Origin: Streptomyces sp. NBC_01296
GTDB lineage: Bacteria > Actinomycetota > Actinomycetes > Streptomycetales > Streptomycetaceae
Reading direction: 5' to 3'
Assembly (NCBI RefSeq): GCF_035984415.1
Contig: NZ_CP130720.1
Span: 8,791,237-8,855,236 of the forward strand
DNA: 64,000 nt
The notes under the pieces are model-generated. The model had not been told where the DNA came from, did not search any database, and was given only the letters and a program-made list of their open reading frames with translations. Positions 6,880 through 14,087 of this stretch are shown piece by piece (positions within the stretch are counted from its first letter, which is position 1; each line of letters starts with the position of its first letter). Position numbers and translations under genes: made by a program.

Positions 6880-9030
6880 ATGGATCTCGTACACCTGCTC
6901 GACGGCCTGGATATCCGCCACTGGTCTTCCCTCTCCCATGCGTATGGCAGCGCGGAGGACATTCCCGATCTGCTGCGGGCTCTGACCGGCGCCGACGCGG
7001 ATGCGGCGGATGAGGCGTTGTCCGAGCTGTACGGGAGCGTTCTGCACCAGGGGACGGTCTACGCCGCCAGCGCGGAGGCGGTGCCGTTCCTGGCCGGGAT
7101 CGCGGCGGCCGGCCACCGCACGGCAGACGTCCTGGCGCTGCTCGGCGGCATGGCGGAGAGCGAGGACGAGTACGGCGTGGCACCGGGCGCGGTCCGGGCG
7201 GCCGTGGCGGACCGGCTCCCGTTGCTACTGCCCCTGTTGGCCTCCCCGGAGCCGGAGGTCCGCCGGACCGCGGCCTGGGCGGTGTCCCACACCCGCGCGA
7301 CCGCGATTGCGCTCCCCGCCCTCCGCGCGCGCTTGGACGAGGAACCCGAACCCGCCGCGCGCGCCGAGGTTCTGGCCGGGATCGCACGGCTCGACCCGCA
7401 GGGCGGAGCGGCGGCTGCCGCCGCCGTCCTGGACCCGTCCCAGCCAGCCGAGGTGCGCATGGCCGCCGTCTTCGCCTCCCTCGACGCAGGCGCTCCGTGG
7501 ACCGAACCCATGCACACGACGATGCTGTCCCTTCTACCCGCCGACCCCCTGCGCTCCGATCTCGACCTCAAACGCGGCGAGCCGCTGGCCGCCGTCATCG
7601 AGGCACTCCTGGGCCGGGGCCGCCGCAAGGAGCGCAAGGTGGCGTTCGCACTGATCGACGCAGCCCTGCACGACGGTCGGGCCGAGGTGCGGGCCGAAGG
7701 CCTCTGGGCGGCCGACCGCGCCTGCATGCTCTCCCGCAGTGCCCCGCGGCGACTGGTATGGAACCTGCGAGCGGCGGCCGTCGACGAGGAGTCGGTGGTA
7801 GCCACGTCGTCCCTCCTGGGCCGGCTGGGCAGCGTCGCCGCACCGGCCGCGGACATCCTCGCCCCCCTCGCCGGACGGAACCCGGACCACGACGACGACC
7901 ATGCGGACCGGGCCCTGGCCGCACTCGTACAGGTTGCGCCCGCGCAGTCGGCCCCGCTCCTGGCCGCCGGCCTCGGGCGGCGCCCGCGGGCCCTCGACGC
8001 CGCCGCCGGGTTCCGCAGCCCGGAGGACTCCGCCTTCCCGTACAACGGCGAACTCCTCGACGCGGTCCGCGACCGCCTTGCCCAGCCCGAGGCCCTGAGC
8101 GGCAACGAACCCTGGCAGCTGACGAACCTGCTGGCGGGGTGGGGCGCCGAGGCAGCGCCGGCGTTGCCCGAGCTGTGCGCGGCGCTCCCGCACTTTCCCG
8201 GCCAGGCCGCCCGAGCCATCGCTTCCGTCGCCGCCGACTGCGCCCCGACGGACCGCGCCCGGGCCGTCACGTCGTTGCGGGCGGTGGCGGCCGAGCAGGC
8301 AGTCCTCCCCGCGGCGAAGGCCCTGCACGACCTCGACGGCGAGATCGCGCCCCTGCTGCACTGCCTCGAACACGACCTCCGGCGTGGTGCCAGCCAGCTC
8401 AGGGAGGCCGCCAAGATGGCCGGTGCGCTCGGTCCCCGGGGAGCGGCGCTTGCGCCTGCCCTGCGCGAGGCGCTCAGCGGCACGGACGGCAACACCACGC
8501 CTGCGCTGGATACGGACACGGCCCTCGCTGAGGCTCTGTGGCGCGTCACGGGGGACGCGGAAGGGGTGGTTGCCGTTCTGGACTCGGTCTTCGCGCGCGC
8601 CGAACAGAACCCCTGGTCCCGGTGGTCGGTGGTGCGGGCCGCCCGCACGACGGTCCTTCTCGGCTCCGCGGGACGGCCGCTCGCCGCCCGCCTGGAAGCC
8701 GCCCTTGACGACCCGGCACAGGCGCCGGCCGCGGTGCTGGCCCTCACGGCCGTGGCCGAACCCGCCTCGCTGGACCGCACCGCGCTCGCCGAGGCCGCCT
8801 TGCGGTCGGCCGAATCGGACGCCGATCCGACGGGTGCCTGCGACGCCCTGGAAGCACTCGGCCCCGAGGCATTGACCGGCGACCACGCGCGCCGACTTGC
8901 CGCTCTCGCCGTCGGCGACGCCCGGGTGGTCCGCTCGGGAGTCGAAGATCGCGTCATCCGCCAGGACGAAGCCCTCCGAAACCGCGCCCGGATACTCCTC
9001 ACCGCCTGCCCGGACCCCGCGGCACCCTGA
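6880..9030 (+). CDS. HEAT-repeat domain protein
   Basis: About 716 residues from ATG 6880 (an ATG at 6871 and upstream GTGs in the same frame are less likely; the sequence from MDLVHLLDGLDIRHW looks like a native N-terminus). Almost the whole chain is Ala/Leu-rich helical hairpins of 30-40 residues typical of HEAT/ARM solenoids, for example EPEVRRTAAWAVSHTRATA and AEVRAEGLWAADRA. No catalytic motif is visible. Such solenoids are protein-interaction scaffolds. Predicted cytoplasmic, with no signal peptide or membrane segment. It is flanked on both sides by the TGAGCGG...GTTGGC motif, which suggests that it travels as a unit. Confidence 0.8.
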   Translation: MDLVHLLDGLDIRHWSSLSHAYGSAEDIPDLLRALTGADADAADEALSELYGSVLHQGTVYAASAEAVPFLAGIAAAGHRTADVLALLGGMAESEDEYGVAPGAVRAAVADRLPLLLPLLASPEPEVRRTAAWAVSHTRATAIALPALRARLDEEPEPAARAEVLAGIARLDPQGGAAAAAAVLDPSQPAEVRMAAVFASLDAGAPWTEPMHTTMLSLLPADPLRSDLDLKRGEPLAAVIEALLGRGRRKERKVAFALIDAALHDGRAEVRAEGLWAADRACMLSRSAPRRLVWNLRAAAVDEESVVATSSLLGRLGSVAAPAADILAPLAGRNPDHDDDHADRALAALVQVAPAQSAPLLAAGLGRRPRALDAAAGFRSPEDSAFPYNGELLDAVRDRLAQPEALSGNEPWQLTNLLAGWGAEAAPALPELCAALPHFPGQAARAIASVAADCAPTDRARAVTSLRAVAAEQAVLPAAKALHDLDGEIAPLLHCLEHDLRRGASQLREAAKMAGALGPRGAALAPALREALSGTDGNTTPALDTDTALAEALWRVTGDAEGVVAVLDSVFARAEQNPWSRWSVVRAARTTVLLGSAGRPLAARLEAALDDPAQAPAAVLALTAVAEPASLDRTALAEAALRSAESDADPTGACDALEALGPEALTGDHARRLAALAVGDARVVRSGVEDRVIRQDEALRNRARILLTACPDPAAP

Positions 9031-9100
9031 CCTGCCGGGCATCGTCGGCCGCCTCGGCATCCGAACCAGGCCGCGCCCTGCACCATTCGTCCCGGACCGT

Positions 9101-9139
9101 GAGCGGCGTAGTTGGCCGGACGGGCCAACTACGCTGCTC
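9101..9139. terminator. Hairpin after the HEAT-repeat gene
   Basis: Perfect 12-bp arms GCGTAGTTGGCC (9106-9117) and its complement (9123-9134) with a 5-base loop, extended outward by GAGC/GCTC with one mismatch. It lies 70 bases after the stop codon. No T-run follows, as is usual in Streptomyces terminators. The arm repeats the motif found upstream of the gene, so it may have a second role. Confidence 0.65.
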
Positions 9140-9678
9140 AGCCACAGATCTCGTGACCGGGCATCCTGCTGTCTTCGCGTTGATTCCGGGCGTTGGCCTG
9201 CATCTGGGCAGCGCCCGCGCCGGCTGCTCGGCGGCGCCCTCGTCTCGGGAAGCGGGGCGCTGGAGGGCGGCTGCGGGCGGCCGACCTCGACGGCTGGGCC
9301 GTCGCGGCAGGGGTGCGTCGGGTGTGTTGCTGATCACACCCTAAAGCTCTGGGTTGCCGTCGACCCCGGACCAAGATTTTCGGTGAGTCCATGTTTAGGG
9401 ATGTCAACTCGTCCGATTCGGAAGCGGACTGGATGCGTTCGGTGACGCGCCCATGTCAGGGCTTTGGCGGTGGTGCGACCTCGCAGCGTTATGCCGTTGC
9501 TGTGCCCACGTATCTGGCCGCGCCTATACGGGCGTTGGGCCCTCCGGATCTGTGGTGGACTACGTCATGGCGGCTTCGCTCCCGTTCCTTCCGGGGTGGA
9601 ATGCTTCGGGTTCCGCGCGGGCCCGGAGAACCGGACACCCGGGGCGCCTGGTCCCTCCAGGCAGTCGAAGGAGGCGTG
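9140..9678. other. Gene-poor stretch
   Basis: No frame here looks like protein on either strand. Open frames are present but are low-complexity or shadows. The last ~20 bases hold a strong AAGGAGG ribosome site for the small gene at 9679. Confidence 0.4.
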
Positions 9679-9837
9679 ATGTCCATGGGATGTCACAGCC
9701 GGGAGAGCGGTCCGCCAGAGGTGCCGTGGTGGTGGAGAGCGCGCAGATTCGCCCACGACTGGGCGTATCCGGTGATGTTCTGCTACTACACGGCGGCCCT
9801 CATTGCAAAGGGGGTCACCCTCATGTTGTCGTCATGA
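9679..9837 (+). CDS. Small membrane-type peptide gene
   Basis: 52 codons from ATG 9679 with an AAGGAGG site 6 bases upstream, the best in this part of the window. The peptide has a Trp/Arg-rich N-terminal half (VPWWWRARRFAHDWAY) and a hydrophobic C-terminus (VMFCYYTAALIAKGVTLML), so it may sit in or on the membrane. Its stop codon falls inside the right arm of a strong hairpin. The strong ribosome site and tight terminator argue that it is real although short. Function unknown. Confidence 0.5.
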   Translation: MSMGCHSRESGPPEVPWWWRARRFAHDWAYPVMFCYYTAALIAKGVTLMLSS

Positions 9838-9848
9838 GGGTGACCCCC
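9810..9848. terminator. Strong hairpin overlapping a stop codon
   Basis: Perfect 16-bp arms GGGGGTCACCCTCATG (9810-9825) and its complement (9833-9848) with loop TTGTCGT. It begins within the coding end of the 52-residue gene and includes its TGA. Likely a rho-independent-like terminator. Confidence 0.75.
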
Positions 9849-9942
9849 TGACCTGGGGGTTACGCCCGTCGCTGCCAGCGGCGGGCGTCTTCCGTTTTTG
9901 CCGGAAAACGTCCCACTGCAGTTCTGGGAGGGGGCGGAACCG

Positions 9943-9978
9943 CATTGTCTATTCCGACCGGGGGTGGAATAGACAATG
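9943..9978. repeat. 13-bp inverted repeat
   Basis: CATTGTCTATTCC (9943-9955) and its exact complement (9966-9978) with a 10-base G-rich loop. AT-rich compared with its surroundings. Lies just beyond the 3' end of the lipoprotein-like frame on the minus strand; operator or terminator, unresolved. Confidence 0.6.
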
Positions 9979-9981
9979 GGC

Positions 9982-10173
9982 TCACCATGGCACGTGTGAC
10001 GTACAGATCGCCACCCATACCTGACGTCTCAGGTATGGGAATCCTGTGCGGCGGGCCCGCGTGCACTTTTCTGGACCGTAGCGGAGGAGACCCTGGTGGG
10101 CGGGGTGGACGGTGATGCATCCGGAGGCCGCGAGCAGCGCGGCGAGGGCCAGGGGCAGGGACCAGCGGCGCAT
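9982..10173 (-). CDS. Small putative lipoprotein
   Basis: 63 residues starting MRRWSLPLALAALLAASGC. The positively charged start, hydrophobic core and LAASGC lipobox make a good lipoprotein signal. The mature part is short (~45 residues, with YGPEKCTRARR), so the gene may be truncated. No strong ribosome site is seen. A 24-bp palindrome (10015-10038) lies inside the frame, which is odd for a coding region and lowers confidence. Confidence 0.4.
   Translation of the reverse strand: MRRWSLPLALAALLAASGCITVHPAHQGLLRYGPEKCTRARRTGFPYLRRQVWVAICTSHVPW
10015..10038. repeat. 24-bp perfect palindrome
   Basis: CCATACCTGA, spacer CGTC, TCAGGTATGG. Together with the inverted repeat at 9943-9978 this makes two dyads within 100 bases, suggesting a regulatory or protein-binding site. 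Confidence 0.65.
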
Positions 10174-10282
10174 GCCGCTACCGTGCCGCAGCCGACCCCG
10201 GCACTGGCCCTGACGGCCCTGCCGGGCCCCTCGGATGGATGATCCACGCCCGTCCCGCCGGGCCGTGTGGAGCCGGCCCGGC

Positions 10283-10354
10283 CGACCCTGGAAGAGGGAC
10301 AAGCCGTGAGGGAGGCCCCGGGATGGTGCTCAGACCACCGGTCGAGCCGATGCT
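10283..10354 (+). pseudogene. ATP-dependent DNA ligase 5' relic (copy N2)
   Basis: A leader with GACCCTGGAAGAG and a GAGGGAGGCC ribosome site precedes ATG 10323, which opens MVLRPPVEPML. Both leader and coding start match the copy at 45103-45290. Homology ends abruptly at about 10354, where an IS256-type transposase scrap begins in a different frame. The ligase was therefore cut within its first dozen codons. Confidence 0.7.
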
Positions 10355-10399
10355 GCCGAGATACGGCGGATCGTCTGCACGACGAACGCCATTGAGTCT
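10355..10399 (+). pseudogene. IS256-family transposase scrap
   Basis: 45 bases read AEIRRIVCTTNAIES, the conserved block found near the C-terminus of Mutator/IS256 transposases (typical form RRxIYTTNAIES). Nothing before or after continues the transposase. It abuts the ligase relic directly and marks an old rearrangement junction. Confidence 0.65.
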
Positions 10400-10435
10400 C
10401 GGCCGACCAGTGGCGCAGGACCTACGTCTGAACCC

Positions 10436-10468
10436 GGCGCCCGCCCTGCGTCAGGCAGGGCGGGCGCC
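10436..10468. terminator. GC-rich hairpin
   Basis: Perfect 13-bp arms GGCGCCCGCCCTG (10436-10448) and complement (10456-10468), 7-base loop. Located about 170 bases beyond the 3' end of the minus-strand gene at 10637-11380; it could stop transcription from either side. Confidence 0.6.
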
Positions 10469-10636
10469 GCCGGTGGTAGGCCCAGGCGAGAGCCAGAACG
10501 ATCGGACCCCGCAGCAAGATCTTCCACCCCCGCTTTTGACCGCACCCTACTCGGACCGCCCAGCCGAACCCGCAGGGGCCTTTCCGCAGTCACAGATCCG
10601 CGACTGCTTGCCTGAACAGCCAAGAGCTTTCGGGCG

Positions 10637-11380
10637 TCAGGCGGTGACCAGGGCCGCGGTATCGACCCAGAGGGCCAGGACGCTGAGCGCGGCCAACTGC
10701 TCCAGCGCCTCATGTTGGGGAAGTTCGGGGAGTCCGTCATCGTGGCTGTTGGGGTTGCGGATCCCGGCGAAGAAGCCCTCCGTGAAGGCCGCAGCACCGC
10801 GGTGGACACTGCGGAAGGTGTCGCTTCCGTCGTTGTCCATCAGGCGCAGGCGGGGCTGCCCGGGTTTGGGATCGTCCTGGGAAAAGGCCTGCTGGAACAG
10901 CCTGGTCTCGCTCACGTCCTTGCGGCCGACCTTGTTCTGCGTCTCAGCGTTGACCTTTCGGGCGGCGGCCGTGACGGCCTCGCGGAAGTGCCCGCTCTGC
11001 CACAGCGGCCGCGCACCCTCCCACGCCCAGGGGTGCATCGCCGAGGCGTTCAGGTCTGGGGCATCGTCCCCCAGCCGCGCACGTACCTCGCCGTCGCGCT
11101 CCAGCACGGCCTCAGCTCGCTGGGCGGCCTCCCGGTGTCGACACCAGCGGTTGACGCGGCTGTCCGGTATCTCCGTGCGCCAGCCGGGAAGCACCCGGTC
11201 CAGGATCTGCTCGACCACCTGAGCGCTGGCCAGGATGTCCTTCTGATCCCCCCGGTTGGACATACGCGAGGTGATGAAGGTGACCCCCGGAGGGTCCGGC
11301 GGGTGGTACAGCGTGGTCAGCTCCAGGAACCGGGCCAGCTCCGCGCGAGCCCAGGCGATATCTGCAATGGAAATGGCCAT
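10637..11380 (-). CDS. TIGR02391-type protein (Hypoth_Ymh)
   Basis: 247 residues from ATG 11378-11380 (MAISIADIAWARAEL); the frame is open further upstream but that part is low-complexity. The C-terminal half carries the conserved block of the TIGR02391/Ymh family: HPWAWEGARPLWQSGHFREA, VGRKDVSETRLFQQAFS, FTEGFFAGIRNPNSHDD and LEQLAALSVLALWVD. Family members are small helical proteins of unknown function often found in prophages, plasmids and defence neighbourhoods. The IRNPxxH segment resembles HEPN-like RNA-cleaving or RNA-binding folds, which is a hint rather than proof. Confidence 0.8.
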   Translation of the reverse strand: MAISIADIAWARAELARFLELTTLYHPPDPPGVTFITSRMSNRGDQKDILASAQVVEQILDRVLPGWRTEIPDSRVNRWCRHREAAQRAEAVLERDGEVRARLGDDAPDLNASAMHPWAWEGARPLWQSGHFREAVTAAARKVNAETQNKVGRKDVSETRLFQQAFSQDDPKPGQPRLRLMDNDGSDTFRSVHRGAAAFTEGFFAGIRNPNSHDDGLPELPQHEALEQLAALSVLALWVDTAALVTA

Positions 11381-11956
11381 GGCCGAATCCTGCACCCGGA
11401 GCCCACCGGCCGGGAACCGGAATTCCCGGATCGGTTCACACCACCAGGGTGCTGCGCCGCTCCAGCAGCACGACGTCGCGCCACAGGCCGTTGTGGCGGC
11501 CGATGCGTTCGCGGGTGCCCGGCCGCCCTCAGCATCGGTGCCGCGGTAGCCACCGACGGCTCCTCGAAGCGGCGGAGCCGCGACCGGGACGAGGGTCCGG
11601 TCGCGGCCCCACGCTGTCGTGCCCGCCCCGCACCCCACCCCACCGTTCTTCGAGTCACCCGAACCGGCGATGGCACCGCACCTGTTGCAGCGACTAGCGT
11701 TGGTGGTCCGCCCGCTGAGCTGTACAAACCGACTTTCCTCTGCCTCGCGCCACACCGTCTCCCCCAGAGAACCCGCTCTGCCAGGAGTGCCGCGCCCGGC
11801 TCCTAGAGTCACAGCAGAAGCCGGCTCACCCCGCAGCTTGACGTCGCGGGGCCTTCTGGCCGCATCGGGCGCGCCGGACCGCGCCCGGCGGGTGACGCTG
11901 GGGGCCAGGCCCGGAGCGGCGGTGAAGGAGGCCAACCCCGGGGGTCCTGGCCCCTC
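11381..11956. other. Gene-poor stretch
   Basis: Open frames exist on both strands but none shows convincing protein character. I see no repeats or RNA genes. It separates the TIGR02391-type gene from a ligase relic. Confidence 0.35.
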
Positions 11957-12090
11957 CCTTTGAGCCGATGCTCGCCCAGGCCGCCGAGTCCGTCCCCAGT
12001 CCCGGCGTCCTGGCGGGCGGCCTGGCCCTGGAGTAGAAGTTCGAGGGCGCCGGGCGCTGTTCGCCGACCGCACACGCAGGCTCGGGGGGA
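11957..12090 (+). pseudogene. ATP-dependent DNA ligase 5' relic (copy N3)
   Basis: Reads FEPMLAQAAESVPSPGVLA, GGLALE, then an in-frame TAG where other copies have CAG (EQK), then KFEG. The active-site lysine motif KxDG/KxEG is thus just past a nonsense codon. After it the frame shifts, and RALFADR can be read one frame away. The gene is dead by at least one stop and one indel. Upstream bases (GACGCTGG) are only loosely like the leaders of the other copies. Confidence 0.7.
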
Positions 12091-12157
12091 GTGCTCCTCG
12101 CTGACGGCAGCGGTCCGGGCCCAGTGTGGGTTCTCTTCAAGGGACGTCGGCCGATCC

Positions 12158-12826
12158 TCACTTGTCGCAGTGCTCGGCTGGTTCTTGCCGGGCCGGCGCG
12201 ACGCCGACGTCCTCGCCATCCTTCCTCTCGTTTTCGGCCGCCCGAAGCCCGTCCGGGTCGCGCAACCACTGCTGCCCGTCGCTATCGAAGAACTGGACAG
12301 CGCGAATCGGTGCCCCGCCCTGCGCAATGCCGTAGCCCTTCAGGAAGTCGTCGATGGCACGAGGGGAGAAGATCAGCCGGGTGCAGGGCGGGATGGCATC
12401 GAAACCCATGAAAACCCATTCGTACTTATCGACACCCGCGTCCGGCGCATAGAACCAGAGGTCGACTCGGGTGACCGGGTCCAGCGAGCGATTCGCGACG
12501 ATCACCGTCTCGCTCATACCGCTGGCGTCCTCGGTCCAGTAACTGACCCGTCCGGCCTGCTGCCGCCGGTCCCGCTCCAATTGCTTACGCGTAGCGTCCA
12601 CGCTCGACGATGCCACCGTGGCGCTGAAGAACAGACCGATTGCCGCCGCGACAGCCGACAGGGCTGCCGCCCAGGGCGCCACGTCGTGGCCGAGGGAACG
12701 CGCCTGCCGTGGCGTTGCGCCGGCCGGGGTCCGCCGCCGGAGGGACGACAGCCGCCGTGCCCTGACGGTGCGGGAGGTCGCTCGATGCATGACAACAGCA
12801 TCGGCCAGAAGTCGCAGCCCGGCCAC
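12158..12826 (-). CDS. Membrane-anchored hypothetical protein
   Basis: 222 residues from GTG 12826; an ATG at 12790 (MHRATSR) is an equal candidate since neither has a clear ribosome site. A basic N-terminus is followed by one hydrophobic segment (VAPWAAALSAVAAAIGLFF), a short charged helix (ATRKQLERDRRQQ) and a ~130-residue domain with strand-like segments (SETVIVANRSLDPVTRVDLW, WVFMGFDAIPPC). This layout is common in Streptomyces proteins with an N-terminal anchor and a beta-rich domain of unknown role. Confidence 0.65.
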   Translation of the reverse strand: MAGLRLLADAVVMHRATSRTVRARRLSSLRRRTPAGATPRQARSLGHDVAPWAAALSAVAAAIGLFFSATVASSSVDATRKQLERDRRQQAGRVSYWTEDASGMSETVIVANRSLDPVTRVDLWFYAPDAGVDKYEWVFMGFDAIPPCTRLIFSPRAIDDFLKGYGIAQGGAPIRAVQFFDSDGQQWLRDPDGLRAAENERKDGEDVGVAPARQEPAEHCDK

Positions 12827-12914
12827 CGGCTATGCGCCGAGTGCCTCAGCTGGCTGGCTCGGCCACTACAGCCTCACTGGCCGCGGTCCATACCGATCTG
12901 CTCGTGGACCAAAG

Positions 12915-13736
12915 TCAGGCGGAGGGTGCGCTCCAGTATGCCTGGCCCGGTTCGGGTCGGTGGGGGGCGAAGAGCTGGGAGACGGTCACGGGGGTGAGGC
13001 CGCGCCGCCTCAGACCGTCGATGATCCCGGGCACGGCGGGAACAGTGCCTGGGTACACGTCGTGCAAGAGGATGATCCCGTTGCGCTGGGCCCCTTGCAG
13101 GACACGGCTCGTGATGACCTCGGGATCGTGGTCGCGGTAATCCTTGGCTGTGACGGACCACAGGATCTGCGCGAGACCCAGGGAGCGGCAGACCTCGGCG
13201 ACACTTGGGTTCGTCAGTCCCCGTGGTGGACGCATCAGGGTGGGAGTCCGGCCGGTGAGCTCCTTGACGCGTTCCTGGAGGAGCATGAGCTCGTGGCGGG
13301 TCTCCTCCGCCGATGCCTTGGTCAGGAGCCGGTGCGTCCAGGTGTGGTTGGCCAACTCGTGCCCCTCAGACGCCTCTCTCCGCACCAGGTCCGGACGGCG
13401 GGTCACATTCTTGCCCAGTAGGAAGAACGTCGCGTTGACCCCTTTGGCCTTGAGGATGTCCAGCAGTCGGGTCGTGTCGGGGCCGGGTCCTGCGTCGAAG
13501 GTCAGAGCGACGCACTGAGTCTTTTGGCAGTCGACCGGGTGTGGCTTCTGAGTAATCGGCAAGGGTGTCGCGCTCGGGGCCGGCCGTGAAACGCGAGAAG
13601 AAGCCGGAGGAGTCTTGGCGCCAGGGGCCGAAGCGGGCCGCGCCGAGCCACAGGCGCCAAGGACTACGGCCGCGGTTGCGGCGGCCGCTACACCAGTCAG
13701 GATTTTTCTAAGACGGCGGTGCGCGCTCATGCTCAC
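12915..13736 (-). CDS. Polysaccharide deacetylase lipoprotein
   Basis: 273 residues. Lipoprotein signal with lipobox LGAC (Cys29), then a Pro/Ser-rich linker to about residue 65. The NodB (CE4) domain follows: motif 1 TFDAGPG (Asp81, with Ala at the second Asp position), motif 2 HTWTH (His131 and His135 as metal ligands), motif 3 RPPRG (Arg169-Gly173), a motif-4 region LWSVTAKDY and motif 5 LLHD. It probably removes acetyl groups from cell-wall or capsular polysaccharide outside the membrane. The TFDAGP variant is common in actinobacteria. Divergent from the membrane glycosyltransferase, a plausible functional partner. Confidence 0.85.
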   Translation of the reverse strand: MSMSAHRRLRKILTGVAAAATAAVVLGACGSARPASAPGAKTPPASSRVSRPAPSATPLPITQKPHPVDCQKTQCVALTFDAGPGPDTTRLLDILKAKGVNATFFLLGKNVTRRPDLVRREASEGHELANHTWTHRLLTKASAEETRHELMLLQERVKELTGRTPTLMRPPRGLTNPSVAEVCRSLGLAQILWSVTAKDYRDHDPEVITSRVLQGAQRNGIILLHDVYPGTVPAVPGIIDGLRRRGLTPVTVSQLFAPHRPEPGQAYWSAPSA

Positions 13737-14087
13737 AGGACTATCAGTATCAAGGTTACGAAACGCACGGCACCCGACACGGCGGAGGCAGCTGGCTCAG
13801 GAATGACGTCGTGCACGGTAGATGCGCGACGTCATGCGCAGGCCGTGGTGGATGTAGCCGGCCAGGCGAGCATGGCGGCCATCCGGGTGCGCAGCACACG
13901 GCTGGTGTGGGCGAGAGGGACGAGGGGTCCGGTCCCATGTGGTGACAGCCAGGGCAGTCGTGCGACAAGCCGACGGCTGCAGGCACTGGTCCGAGTGCCG
14001 TACCGCGGAAGGCGGGGACTGCTGTCCGGCGGCACCGTGGTGGTCAAACGCCAGGTCCGATTCCCGACAGACCAGTGGGGTCCAGCC

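Noticed and set aside
7059..9128. Long open frames on the minus strand opposite the HEAT-repeat gene (up to 689 codons).
   Set aside because: They are GC-bias shadows: rich in Ser/Arg/Ala with no domain pattern, while the plus frame shows regular HEAT repeats.
13480..13500. Second Asp of deacetylase motif 1 replaced by Ala (TFDAGP).
   Set aside because: This variant is common among actinobacterial deacetylases, so it is not a sign of a novel enzyme.
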